From Streptomyces sp. NBC_01446 (GTDB lineage: Bacteria > Actinomycetota > Actinomycetes > Streptomycetales > Streptomycetaceae), in assembly GCF_026340095.1 (NCBI RefSeq), contig NZ_JAPEPO010000001.1:7088501-7152500 (forward strand): a DNA stretch of 64,000 nucleotides, written 5' to 3'. The translations under genes and the position numbers were made by a program. Of this stretch, positions 15,923 through 24,225 are shown one piece after another. Under the pieces are notes generated by a model. That model was not told where the DNA came from. It did no database searches and was given only the letters and a program-made list of their open reading frames with translations. The stretch's first letter is position 1; each line of letters begins with the position of its first letter.

Positions 15923-16873
15923 TCAGGGCACCCGATGCCCGGCTGCGCTGATCAGGCCGTACCACTCGGCACGGGTGAGTGGGATGTCAGAGCCCGCCGC
16001 GGCCTCGGCGACACGTTCCGGGGTGGTCGTGCCGAGGACAACCTGCATGGCTGCCGGGTGCCGGGTGATCCACGCCGTGGCGATCGCGATCGGGGTCGCG
16101 CCGTACTTCGCGGCGAGTCGGTCCAACAGCTCATTGAGCTCCGGGTAGTCCTCGGAGCCGAAGAAGACGCCGTCCTGGAAGCCCTTCTGGAACGGAGACC
16201 AGGCCTGCAGCGTGATTCCGTTGATGCGGCAGTAGTCGACGATGCCGCCGCCGTCGCGGGTGAGGGAGTCGGGCTCGCCGACCATGTTCGAGGCCAGCCC
16301 CTGAGCCACGATCGTGGAGTGTGTCACCGAGAGCTGGACCTGGTTGGCCACCAGCGGCTGCCCCACGGCGGTCTTGAGCAGGTCGATCTGGCGCGGGGTG
16401 TGGTTGGAGACACCGAACGCCCGGACCTTGCCGGAGGATTCGAGGTCGTCGAAGGCCCGTGCCACCTCTTCGGGTTCGACGAGGGCGTCGGGCCGGTGCA
16501 GGAGCAGCACGTCGATGTAGTCCGTGTTGAGCGCGCGCAGCGAGTCCTCGACGGAGGAGACGATGTGTGTGTAGGACGAGTCGTAGTGCCACTCCGCGTC
16601 CACGATCCCGGTCTTCGTCTGCAGCGTGATCTGCTCACGCTCCGCCGCGGATAGCCCGAGCGCCTCGCCGAAGCGGCGCTCGCACCAGTGCGTGCCGCCG
16701 CCGGGGTGCTTGAACCCGTACAGATCGGCGTGGTCGAAGAAGTCGATCCCCGTCTCGCGCGCGGTGGTGTAGAGGTCGCGGATCTGGTCGTCGGTCTTGT
16801 CGGAGATCCGCATCATCCCGCTGATGACGTTCGGGGCGCGGCCGTCGTTCGTGCCGAAGGGCACGGTCCTCAT
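15923..16873 (-). CDS. Aldo/keto reductase
   Basis: NADPH-dependent oxidoreductase of the AKR superfamily (YdhF-like group), 316 aa. Catalytic residues fit the family: Asp and Tyr in GIDFFDHADLYG, Lys in QTKTGI, and His in VLLLHRPD. The barrel ends with the cofactor segment VVLGTTTPERVAEAA. ATG 16873 has GAGAGA upstream; the frame is open to 16942 without a ribosome site. It follows the broken SDR at 16920-17531 on the same strand, so it may be the last gene of that oxidoreductase run. Confidence 0.88.
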   Translation of the reverse strand: MRTVPFGTNDGRAPNVISGMMRISDKTDDQIRDLYTTARETGIDFFDHADLYGFKHPGGGTHWCERRFGEALGLSAAEREQITLQTKTGIVDAEWHYDSSYTHIVSSVEDSLRALNTDYIDVLLLHRPDALVEPEEVARAFDDLESSGKVRAFGVSNHTPRQIDLLKTAVGQPLVANQVQLSVTHSTIVAQGLASNMVGEPDSLTRDGGGIVDYCRINGITLQAWSPFQKGFQDGVFFGSEDYPELNELLDRLAAKYGATPIAIATAWITRHPAAMQVVLGTTTPERVAEAAAGSDIPLTRAEWYGLISAAGHRVP

Positions 16874-16919
16874 GGTGTTCTCTCTCTGTTGCTTGCTTCG
16901 ATACGGGGTGGGGTGTCGC

Positions 16920-17531
16920 CTAATGCGCGGTGAAGCCGCCATCGACGGGCAGTGCCACTCCGGTGACGTAGCGGCGCCATAGCTGCACAGCTACAGCACT
17001 GCGCCGGCGATCTCCTCGGGCCCGCCGAGGCGGGCCATCGGGGCCACGGCGAGCGTGGCGTCCACGTCGAGTTCGCCCGCGGTGCTCATGCGCTCGACCA
17101 TCGGGGTAGCGATCGTGCCGGGCACACGGCGTTGACGCGGATGCCGAGCGGCGCGTACTCGAGGGCCAGACGCCGCGCAGGTTGACCGCGACGACCGAGT
17201 CGAAGGACGTGGCGGGTTCATCGGCCGCTCCGGAGGGAGGGATCATGATGCCGGCGTTGTTGAAGGCCATGTCCAGGCGGCCGAACGCCTCGACGGTCGC
17301 GGCGACGGCATCGGCGACCTGCTGCTCATCGGACACATCGCATTCCAGGGCGAGCACGCGGTGGCGGTCGCGGGTCAGCTCCTCGCCGAGGCGCTCCACG
17401 GCGTCACGGTCGATGTCCGCCAGCGCGACCGCGGCACCTGCCTCGGCGAAGGCACGAGCCGTGGCCGCACCCATGCCGGCGCTGGCGCCGGTGACGAACG
17501 CGACCTGCCCACTGAAGTCGTATTGCACCAT
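16920..17531 (-). pseudogene. Short-chain dehydrogenase, frameshifted and internally deleted
   Basis: The N-terminal half is normal: ATG 17531, GASAGMGAATARAF cofactor loop, LECDVSD, FNNAGIM. After VVAVNLRGVW (about 17175) the segment carrying the catalytic Ser and Tyr-x-x-x-Lys is deleted and coding resumes with ALEYAPLGIRVNAVCP. A missing base near 17118 shifts the frame again (GTIATPMVERMS), and the motif AVLWLCS reads AVL-stop near 16990. The end YVTGVALPVDGGFTAH is in the first frame. It cannot make a working enzyme. It follows the intact SDR at 17534 by 2 bases, so the pair probably came from a two-SDR operon. Confidence 0.85.
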
Positions 17532-17533
17532 CG

Positions 17534-18301
17534 TCACAGGCCGACGGTCTGACCGCCGTCGACGACCATCGCGTGGCCCGTGGCGAAGGCCCCCAGGTCG
17601 GAGCAGAGCCACAGCACGGCGGAGGCGATCTCCTCGGGGCGCCCCATGCGTCCGACCGGCTCCTGGGCGATCACACGGGCCCGGCCCTCCGGAGTGCCGC
17701 CCGAGAACCGGTCCATCATCGGGGTCTCGATGATGCCCGGACAGACCGCGTTGACCCGGATCCCGTCGGCGGCGTAGTCCAGCGCCGTCGACTTCGTCAG
17801 TCCGATGACGGCGTGCTTCACCGCGGCGTAGGCGGCCTGCCCGCGGATACCGATCACGCCCGCGCCCGAGGAGGTGTTCACGATCGACCCGCCGCCGGTC
17901 TGCAGCATCAGCGGAATCTGCGCCTTCATGCACAGGAACACACCCCGCAGGTCGACGTCGAGAAGGCGGTCGAACTCCGCTTCCGTGATGTCCGCGAGCG
18001 GCGCGGGCGGCTGCTCGATGCCGGCGTTGTTGAAGGCGATGTCGAGGCGGCCGAACTCCTCCATTGTCTGCTGCAGCGCCGCGGCGATGTCCGCGGAGTT
18101 CGTGGCGTCGCACTTGACGGACAGGACGCGTCCGCCATGCGCGGCGACCTGGCGTGCCGTCTCGGCGTTGCCCTCCTCGTCGATGCCGGTGACGACCACG
18201 TGGGCGCCTTCCTCGGCAAACGCGACTGCCGTGGCGCGGCCGATGCCACTGCCGGCGCCGGAGATGAAGGCGACCTTGTCCTTGAAGCGCTGTGCGGTCA
18301 C
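17534..18301 (-). CDS. Short-chain dehydrogenase/reductase (FabG-like)
   Basis: NAD(P)-dependent SDR, 255 aa, intact. It shows GAGSGIGRA, NNAGIEQP, catalytic Ser in IVNTSSGAG, Tyr-x-x-x-Lys as YAAVK, and the C-terminal GHAMVVDGGQTVGL. GTG start at 18301. It is closely similar throughout to the SDR at 42858-43625, about four residues in five by eye, so one probably arose by duplication. A hairpin at 18336-18359 separates it from the ADH upstream. Confidence 0.9.
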   Translation of the reverse strand: MTAQRFKDKVAFISGAGSGIGRATAVAFAEEGAHVVVTGIDEEGNAETARQVAAHGGRVLSVKCDATNSADIAAALQQTMEEFGRLDIAFNNAGIEQPPAPLADITEAEFDRLLDVDLRGVFLCMKAQIPLMLQTGGGSIVNTSSGAGVIGIRGQAAYAAVKHAVIGLTKSTALDYAADGIRVNAVCPGIIETPMMDRFSGGTPEGRARVIAQEPVGRMGRPEEIASAVLWLCSDLGAFATGHAMVVDGGQTVGL

Positions 18302-18335
18302 GATCTGTCACTTGCCTTTCTCGGCGGAGAGAGGA

Positions 18336-18359
18336 GGGTCATGCCGGGCGGCATGACCC
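18336..18359. terminator. Hairpin between ADH and SDR
   Basis: Ten-base perfect arms (GGGTCATGCC and GGCATGACCC) with a GGGC loop. It lies 16 bases past the stop of the minus-strand ADH gene and 35 bases before the SDR start, so it would end or attenuate ADH transcription. Confidence 0.65.
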
Positions 18360-18374
18360 TGGTGCGGTGGCCGC

Positions 18375-19391
18375 TCAGGGGGTGAGGAGGGTCTTGATGG
18401 CGCGCCGCTCATCCATGGCCTGGTAGCCCTCGGCGACCTCCTCCAGCGGCAGGGTGAGGTCGAAGACCTTGCCGGGGTCGATCCGTCCGGTCAGGACGCG
18501 GTCGATGAGGTCGGGCAGGTAGCGGCGTACGGGGGCGGGACCGCCGCGCAGGCCGACGTGGGAGAAGAACAGTTCCTGGCCGTCGACGGCGACCTCGTGC
18601 GGAACGCCGACGAAGCCGACGTTGCCGCCGGGCCGGGCCGCGCGCAGAGCCTGCTGCATGGACTGTTCGGTGCCCACGCACTCGAGCACGGAGTCGGCGC
18701 CGATGCCGTCGGTGAGGTCCTTGATGCGGGCGACGCCCTCGTCGCCACGTTCGGTGACGATGTCGGTGGCGCCGAATTCCAGAGCCAGCTTCTGCCTGCT
18801 CTCGTGTCGGCTCATGGCGATGATCCGCTCGGCGCCCATTTCCTTGGCGGCGATGACACCACACAGGCCGACAGCCCCGTCGCCGACGACGACGGCCGTG
18901 GAGCCGGACTCGACCTCGGCGGCGTCGGCGGCCCACCAGCCGGTGCCCATGACGTCGGAGACGGCGAGCAGGCCGGCCCAGTGCTTCTCGTCCGGCACCT
19001 CGTCGGTGGCGACGAGGGTGCCGTGGGCGTTGGGGATGCGTACGTAGTCGGCCTGGCAGGTGGACATGAACTCGCGGTGCAGGCAGCTCGACTGGAAGCC
19101 GTTGCGGCAGTTCGCGCAGGTGTTGTCGGAGGTGGCGAAGGAGCCGACCACGAACTGTCCGGGCCGTACGTGGGTGACCTCGCTGCCGACCTCTTCCACG
19201 AAGCCGACGTACTCGTGCCCCATCGGGTGCGGGTCACGGATGGGCTCCGCGCCGCGGTAGGGCCACAGGTCCGACCCGCATACGCACGTCACGGCGGTAC
19301 GGATGATGGCGTCGGTGGGGTGGAGGAGCTTCGGGTCGTCGAGCGTCTCGAAGCGGACGTCGCCGGGGGCGTGGATCACTGCTCCGCGCAT
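18375..19391 (-). CDS. Zinc-dependent alcohol dehydrogenase family protein
   Basis: MDR-superfamily dehydrogenase, 338 aa. Catalytic zinc ligands are in VCGSDLW and GHEYVGFVEEVG. The structural-zinc Cys lobe is altered (SDNTCANCRNGFQSSCLH has three or four Cys). The Rossmann motif is VVVGDGAVGLCG. ATG 19391 is chosen because MRGAVIHAPGDVRFE is the family start; the frame is open to 19511. The 287-base divergent gap to the MmyB-like regulator holds two boxes (19557-19580, 19621-19644), so the regulator probably controls this gene. Confidence 0.88.
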   Translation of the reverse strand: MRGAVIHAPGDVRFETLDDPKLLHPTDAIIRTAVTCVCGSDLWPYRGAEPIRDPHPMGHEYVGFVEEVGSEVTHVRPGQFVVGSFATSDNTCANCRNGFQSSCLHREFMSTCQADYVRIPNAHGTLVATDEVPDEKHWAGLLAVSDVMGTGWWAADAAEVESGSTAVVVGDGAVGLCGVIAAKEMGAERIIAMSRHESRQKLALEFGATDIVTERGDEGVARIKDLTDGIGADSVLECVGTEQSMQQALRAARPGGNVGFVGVPHEVAVDGQELFFSHVGLRGGPAPVRRYLPDLIDRVLTGRIDPGKVFDLTLPLEEVAEGYQAMDERRAIKTLLTP

Positions 19392-19556
19392 GAGGTGATT
19401 CCTTACGTGCTGAGAGCGGGCCGCGCGTATCGGCTCCGCAGCTGTGTTCGTCGTCCTGAGGTGGCACATCAATTTCCGCGGGGCCCTTGTACCGGCCCCT
19501 TGAGATGTCACGTCTTCCAGGTAACCGCGATTTCGTGCGGGCTGCGAGTCACTGTT

Positions 19557-19580
19557 GAGGGGGGTACTGGCAGGGCACCC
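19557..19580 (-). promoter_or_regulatory. MmyB-type box 4
   Basis: On the minus strand GGGTGCCCTGCCAGTACCCC followed by CCTC. It lies in the divergent gap between the ADH (start 19391) and the MmyB-like gene (start 19679). Confidence 0.6.
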
Positions 19581-19620
19581 TTCAGAGTGGCGCTCGGGGA
19601 TTCGGAGAGGCGTCCCTGCG

Positions 19621-19644
19621 AATGGGGGTACTCCGAGGGTCTCC
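19621..19644 (-). promoter_or_regulatory. MmyB-type box 5
   Basis: Weaker match on the minus strand: GGAGACCCTCGGAGTACCCC. It ends 35 bases before the MmyB-like GTG, the same spacing as box 2 at the other regulator. Confidence 0.45.
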
Positions 19645-19678
19645 TTCGACGACGTTTGCTCGGGCTACCGTGGAAAGC

Positions 19679-20563
19679 GTGGATAACCGTGCAGAGGTCC
19701 GTGAATTCCTCACTTCCAGACGTGCCCAGGTCACCCCCAAAGACGTCGGCCTGCCGGCCGGAACGAACCGGCGGGTCAGCGGACTGCGGCGCAGCGAGGT
19801 GGCCACGCTCGCCGGGGTGAGCGTGGAGTACTACACCCGCCTGGAACGCGGAGGGATCAGCGGAGCATCACCGGAGGTGCTCGACGCGATCGCCAGGGCC
19901 CTGCGTCTGGATGACGCCGAGCGGGCCCACTTGTTCGACCTCGCGCACGCCGCCAGCCCGGTCGCCAGGCCGCCGCGGCGGCGCAGCGCAAAGGGCTGGA
20001 CGCCCCACGAGAGCCTTCAGTGGGCGTTGGACGCCGTGATCGCCGGGCCGGCGTTCGTCCGTAACGGGCGCATGGACCTCCTCGCGGCGAACCAGCTCGC
20101 GCGGGCGTTCTACATGGAGGTCTACGACATGCCCGTCCAGCCGCCAAACATCGCGCGGCACGTCTTCCTGGACGAGCGGGCCAGTGAGTTCTACCCGGAC
20201 TGGGACGCCTTCGCGGAAGTCACCATCTCCATCCTGCGCACCGAGGCGGGCCGAGACCCTCACAACAAGGAGCTGCACGATCTGATCGGCGAACTCTGCA
20301 CTCGCAGCGAGGAGTTCCGCCGTCGATGGGGTGCTCACAACGTCCGCCACCACGGTGCCGGCTTCAAAACCTTCCGGCATCCTGTCGTCGGCGAGGTGAC
20401 GCTGGCGTTCGAGGGCCTGGAAATGGCCGCCGAGCCGGGGCTGACCTTGACCATCTACACCGCGGAGCCGGGCTCCGCCTCCGAGGAGCGGCTGCGTCTG
20501 CTCTCCTCCTGGTCTGCGGACGAGTGCCGGACGGAGACGCAGGAGGAACAGTATCGCTCCTGA
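19679..20563 (+). CDS. MmyB-like XRE family regulator 2
   Basis: 294 aa paralog of 12782-13663. XRE HTH: SGLRRSEVATLAGVSVEYYT. MmyB domain: WALDAVIAGPAFVRNGRMDLL and RRRWGAHNVRHHGAGFKTFRHPVVGEV. The start is GTG 19679 (VDNRAEVREF), identical in pattern to the paralog; the ATG at 19622 would place box 5 inside the gene. It is divergent from the ADH and convergent with the MFS gene at 20632, from which it is separated by a very strong hairpin. It probably binds the GGGTGCCCTG-type boxes. Confidence 0.9.
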   Translation: MDNRAEVREFLTSRRAQVTPKDVGLPAGTNRRVSGLRRSEVATLAGVSVEYYTRLERGGISGASPEVLDAIARALRLDDAERAHLFDLAHAASPVARPPRRRSAKGWTPHESLQWALDAVIAGPAFVRNGRMDLLAANQLARAFYMEVYDMPVQPPNIARHVFLDERASEFYPDWDAFAEVTISILRTEAGRDPHNKELHDLIGELCTRSEEFRRRWGAHNVRHHGAGFKTFRHPVVGEVTLAFEGLEMAAEPGLTLTIYTAEPGSASEERLRLLSSWSADECRTETQEEQYRS

Positions 20564-20567
20564 CGCT

Positions 20568-20623
20568 GATGATGTGGTGGAGGGCGGGACCGCGACTGCG
20601 GTCCCGCCCTCCACCACATCATC
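20568..20623. terminator. Very strong bidirectional terminator
   Basis: Perfect 26-base arms (20568-20593 and 20598-20623) with a 4-base GACT loop, GC-rich at the tip. It starts 4 bases after the MmyB-like stop and ends 8 bases before the stop of the convergent MFS gene. Confidence 0.9.
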
Positions 20624-20631
20624 GGGGGCGC

Positions 20632-21837
20632 TCAGCGACGGTCGCGGGCGGCGAGAATCGTGAGCGGGAGGAAATAGAGAGCGGAGATGGCCGTGCCGAC
20701 CACGACCGGGCCCGTCGCACCGAGCGCCGACTCAAGGGCGAACCCCGCGATCCACGAGCCCACCGCAGTACCGAAGTTGAACGCGGAGGTGCTCAGCGCG
20801 GACGCGAGTGTTGGCGCCTGACCCGCATAACCGACGGCCTTGCCGATCAGGACGGGGTTCGTGGACATCCCGAACAGTCCGAGCAGCGCCACCAGCACCA
20901 CGGTCACGACCAGGTGGTGTGAGAAGAGCGCGAGCGCGCCGAGCACGAGGAACGTCATGCCCGCGGAGGTGAACAGCAGCTGGTAGGGGCGGTGCGAGTC
21001 GACGCGCCCACCCAGATAGGAGCCGATCAGCGCGCCGATCCCGTAGGCGACGAGCACGAGCGGCACCGCGGTCGTCGCCAGCCCCGTGTTGGTGACAAGG
21101 AGCGGCGAGATGAAGCTGTACGCGGCCAGGGAGGAGCCACACACGATGGCGCAGCAAGCCAGCGTGAGCCAGACACGACCGTCCCGCAGACTGCTCAGCT
21201 CAGCGCGCACGGAGGGCAGCGGGCCGGACGTCGGGTCTGGTGCCACTTGCCGGTAGACCACGAGCGCGCCGAGCGCGGCGAGGAGGGCGAGCGCCCAGAA
21301 GGGGCCGCGCCAGCCGACGGTTTGTCCCGCGAAGGCGCCCAGCGGAACCCCCAGCACGTTGGCGAGCATTCCGCCGCCCAGGACGATGCCCAGGGCGCGT
21401 GAACTGGCCGCAGGCCCGGCCGCCTTGGCCGCGACGACGGCCGCGACAGCCCAGAAGGCGCCGGTGGCGAGGGCCGTGAGGAACCGCGCGCCGAGCACCA
21501 CAGCGTAGTTCGAGGTCAACGCGACGATGACGTGCCCGACGGCGAAGACGAGCAGCGCAAGGCTCAGTGTCAGGCGCCGGGGAAGCTTGAGCGTGAGGAC
21601 GGCCATCAACGGGGTGCCGACGATCATGCCGATCGCGAACACGGTGATCATCAAGCCCGCGCCGGCGACGGTGATGTCCAGATCGCGGGCGATCTCGGGA
21701 AGAAGGCCCGCGACGACGAACTCTGTCGTCCCCATGAGGAAGGTGCCTGCGGCCAGCAGGTAGATCACCAGCGGCAGGCGTGTTCGGGAAGGTGTGGGCA
21801 CGGGAGCGGGCGTGGGCGGACTCGTGACGGTCGTCAT
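20632..21837 (-). CDS. MFS efflux transporter, DHA1/AraJ-Cml type
   Basis: 401 aa, 12 predicted helices. TM1 has LLAAGTFLMGTTEFVVAGLLPEIA, typical of AraJ/YdhP/Cml-type exporters of sugars or drugs; motif C-like region GMLANVLGVPLGAFAG. The start ATG 21837 (MTTVTSPPTPAPVPTPSRTR leader) is chosen; the frame is open to 21939. The 248-base divergent gap to the SDR at 22086 holds box 6 and a separate 19-bp palindrome (21921-21939), so both genes are probably regulated together. Confidence 0.87.
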   Translation of the reverse strand: MTTVTSPPTPAPVPTPSRTRLPLVIYLLAAGTFLMGTTEFVVAGLLPEIARDLDITVAGAGLMITVFAIGMIVGTPLMAVLTLKLPRRLTLSLALLVFAVGHVIVALTSNYAVVLGARFLTALATGAFWAVAAVVAAKAAGPAASSRALGIVLGGGMLANVLGVPLGAFAGQTVGWRGPFWALALLAALGALVVYRQVAPDPTSGPLPSVRAELSSLRDGRVWLTLACCAIVCGSSLAAYSFISPLLVTNTGLATTAVPLVLVAYGIGALIGSYLGGRVDSHRPYQLLFTSAGMTFLVLGALALFSHHLVVTVVLVALLGLFGMSTNPVLIGKAVGYAGQAPTLASALSTSAFNFGTAVGSWIAGFALESALGATGPVVVGTAISALYFLPLTILAARDRR

Positions 21838-21920
21838 GGTGGTGGAGCAGAACTTTCTGATCAGTGCGGTGGTAGACGCGGAACAAGCGGCGGACACGGT
21901 GGCTGCGAGGGCAGTCGGGT

Positions 21921-21939
21921 GTGTCCTTGTACAGGACAC
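21921..21939. promoter_or_regulatory. 19-bp palindromic operator candidate
   Basis: GTGTCCTTGTACAGGACAC: perfect 7-base arms around TGTAC. It lies in the divergent promoter between the MFS gene and the SDR. It has the form of a TetR/MarR-type operator and does not match the MmyB box. Confidence 0.45.
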
Positions 21940-21970
21940 CAGTCCTGCCGCAACTGAGGGAGTCCCGGTC

Positions 21971-21994
21971 GGAGGGGGTACTGAGAGGGACTCC
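21971..21994 (-). promoter_or_regulatory. MmyB-type box 6
   Basis: On the minus strand GGAGTCCCTCTCAGTACCCC followed by CTCC. It lies 91 bases upstream of the SDR at 22086. Confidence 0.5.
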
Positions 21995-22085
21995 CCAGGC
22001 GCAAGATCGCTGCTTAGCGTGGAAGACCTGAGTGGACGGTGGCCACGCCCCGGCCGCGCACCAGGAACACACCAGGAGAGATGTC

Positions 22086-22751
22086 ATGACGACCATCGCC
22101 ATCCTCGGCGCCGGCCCCGGGCTCGGTGCTGCCGTGGCCCGCCGCTTCGGCCGCGAGGGATTCTCCGTCGCGCTGATCTCACGTACGAAGGAGAACGTCG
22201 AGGCCCTTGCCGCCGGCCTGTCCGCCGAGGGCATCGAGGCCCGTGGATACACCGCCGACGTGCAGGACCGCTCCGCTCTTGCCAGCGCGCTCGCGGCGGC
22301 CGCCGAAGACCTCGGCCCGATCGATGTGCTCCAGTACAGCCCGGTCCCGCGCCGGGACTTCCTGCGTCCCGTTCTGGAGACGACGGCCGACGACCTTGGT
22401 GCCGCCGCCGAGTTCTCGATCCTCGGCCCGGCCGTCGCGGTGCGGCAGGTGCTGCCCGCCATGACGGAGCAGGGGCGAGGCACGATCCTGCTGGTGAACG
22501 GAGGGAGCGCGGCCCGCCCCAACGGCAACGTGGCCGGAACCTCGGTCGCCTTCGCCGGTGAATCCGCGTACGGCCAGCTGCTCCATGAAGCCCTCGCGGA
22601 GCGGAACATCCACGTCGGACAGCTGATCATCCCCGGAGCCATCGGCGGCGGCGACCCCCTGTACGCCCCCGAGGCGCTGGCGGACCGGCTCTGGACGATC
22701 CACGTCGAGCGCGGCCCGTTCCGTACGACCGTCGGCACCGGTTCGGACTGA
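22086..22751 (+). CDS. Atypical short-chain dehydrogenase
   Basis: SDR of 221 aa. It has a variant cofactor loop (GAGPGLGAAVARRFG) and IDVLQYSPVP where NNAG is usual. The Tyr of the active site is present (ESAYGQLLHE) but the Lys four residues on is Leu, and the Ser is in LLVNGGSA. This resembles the atypical SDRs often paired with MmyB-like regulators; catalysis may differ or be lost. ATG 22086 has AGGAGAGATGTC upstream. Box 6 is in its promoter. Confidence 0.85.
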   Translation: MTTIAILGAGPGLGAAVARRFGREGFSVALISRTKENVEALAAGLSAEGIEARGYTADVQDRSALASALAAAAEDLGPIDVLQYSPVPRRDFLRPVLETTADDLGAAAEFSILGPAVAVRQVLPAMTEQGRGTILLVNGGSAARPNGNVAGTSVAFAGESAYGQLLHEALAERNIHVGQLIIPGAIGGGDPLYAPEALADRLWTIHVERGPFRTTVGTGSD

Positions 22752-22755
22752 CACC

Positions 22756-23283
22756 GTGCGCATACCTGAGAAGCGGCCATCAGTGGGTGGTCGATGGCGG
22801 GTCGTGTCCCTGGCGATGTCCGCGGCCCTGTGCTTTACCCTCGCGTCGTGCACGAACGACACGAACGGGCAAGCAGCAGAACCGAGTTCACGGACAACCA
22901 CGTCCTCCACGAGCGCCGTGCAGGGGCACGCCACACCCATCCACATCAAGATCGGCGACCGAACGGTGTCGGCGACGGTCCGGGACACCCCGACCGGAGC
23001 GGCCCTCCTCAAGCAACTGCCACGCACGCTGGAGTTCGAGGACCTCAACGGCGCCGAGAAGGTCGCAAAGCTCCCGAAGGAGCTGCCGATGAAGGGTATG
23101 CCGGAAGGTGACAACCCGAAAGTCGGCGACCTCGGCTACTACGCGCCGTGGGGAAACCTCGTCCTCTACTACGGGGACGTGGACTACTGGGACGGCATCG
23201 CCCGCATCGGACGCATCGACTCCTCGGATCTGGCCGCGATCTCCGGCCAGTCGGGCGACTTCACCGCAACAGTCGCGCGTTGA
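22756..23283 (+). CDS. Secreted cyclophilin-like fold lipoprotein
   Basis: 175 aa. A lipoprotein signal (AALCFTLASCTN, lipobox LASC with Cys at about 32) and a Ser/Thr-rich linker precede a cyclophilin-like domain (HIKIGDRTVSATVRDTPTGAALLKQLP, YYAPWGNLVLYYGD). Proteins with this fold lack proven isomerase activity and their role is not known. GTG start 4 bases after the SDR stop, so the two are probably one operon. Confidence 0.8.
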   Translation: MRIPEKRPSVGGRWRVVSLAMSAALCFTLASCTNDTNGQAAEPSSRTTTSSTSAVQGHATPIHIKIGDRTVSATVRDTPTGAALLKQLPRTLEFEDLNGAEKVAKLPKELPMKGMPEGDNPKVGDLGYYAPWGNLVLYYGDVDYWDGIARIGRIDSSDLAAISGQSGDFTATVAR

Positions 23284-23340
23284 CGTCCGGCGGCGGAGTG
23301 CTGCGCGAGCGGGCGTCGGCCCTCCCGCGCGCCGGATGCA

Positions 23341-24120
23341 TCAGCTGTCCTGACTCTCCATCAGGCGCTCCGAGATAGTGGTCGCCGCCTGCTTGATGGC
23401 CTTGACGGCGTGCTCGACGTCAACGTCCCGCCGTTCCTTCTCGTCCCAGGCCGTGCCCACACTGCCCAGCGCCGTCTTCTGGTCGGTGAGGATCGGTGCC
23501 GCGACGCCATAGACGCCCGGGTTGAACTCCCCGACGGTCAAGGAGTACCCGTCCTTCTTGATCTTGCCCAGGTTCGCCCGGAAGGTGCTCCAGTTGTCAC
23601 CGAGGCCGGCGTTCTCGATCTCGTCGCGCTGGCGTGGGTAGATGGCCTTCAGACGGTGATGGGGGAGATGCGCCAGGATGACCTTCGAGATGGCGCCTTG
23701 GAACAGTGGGCGCCGCTGTCCGCGGCTGAACCGGTTCTCCGGGCTGTCCGGGGCGCGGCACTCGCCGACGCAGAGCACCGAATCCCGGTACACGGTGCAG
23801 AGGAGGGCCGAGTGTCCGATCGTGTCCACCAGGTCCTCGAGGACGCCGTGACTGGCGAGTAGCAGCGGGTCCGTCTGGCGCATCTGCAGATCCATCTCGA
23901 TGATCCGCGGGCCGAGGGTGTACAGGCCGCTGGTGACGGCGTTGAGCAGCCCTGCCTCGTGCAGGGTCTTGATGTAGCGATACCCCGTCGACCTCGAGGT
24001 CTCAAGAGCCTCGAGGATCTCGGCTGTCGACCACACCGGCTGTTTCTCGCTGAACAGCTCCAGGATGTGGAGCATCTTGGCCAGGCTCGCGCTGCCCTGA
24101 GTCGCTGTCTCTGTCACCAC
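23341..24120 (-). CDS. IclR family transcriptional regulator
   Basis: 259 aa. N-terminal winged HTH (MLHILELFSEKQPVWSTAEI, TSRSTGYRYIKTLHEAGLL) and the C-terminal effector-binding GAF-like IclR domain (residues about 80-250, with SVLCVGECRAP and YGVAAPIL). The start is GTG 24120 (or 24117); ATG-type codons further upstream would cover the operator. A 29-bp palindrome lies 3 bases before the start, and three more copies precede other catabolic units. The regulator probably binds all four, including its own promoter. Confidence 0.9.
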   Translation of the reverse strand: MVTETATQGSASLAKMLHILELFSEKQPVWSTAEILEALETSRSTGYRYIKTLHEAGLLNAVTSGLYTLGPRIIEMDLQMRQTDPLLLASHGVLEDLVDTIGHSALLCTVYRDSVLCVGECRAPDSPENRFSRGQRRPLFQGAISKVILAHLPHHRLKAIYPRQRDEIENAGLGDNWSTFRANLGKIKKDGYSLTVGEFNPGVYGVAAPILTDQKTALGSVGTAWDEKERRDVDVEHAVKAIKQAATTISERLMESQDS

Positions 24121-24122
24121 TG

Positions 24123-24151
24123 GACAATATCCCGCGATGTGGGATAGCGTC
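24123..24151 (+). promoter_or_regulatory. IclR-type operator 1
   Basis: GACAATATCCC, 7 bases, GGGATAGCGTC. It lies directly upstream of the IclR start codon. The inverted arms TATCCC/GGGATA and GAC/GTC match the three other copies at 30075, 34566 and 45328. Confidence 0.7.
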
Positions 24152-24225
24152 AAAGTTTCGGTCCGGGCCCGCACCGTACAGGGTGCCGGTTCAGGCCCGG
24201 GGCGTTCTCGTCATGGACCGCCACG

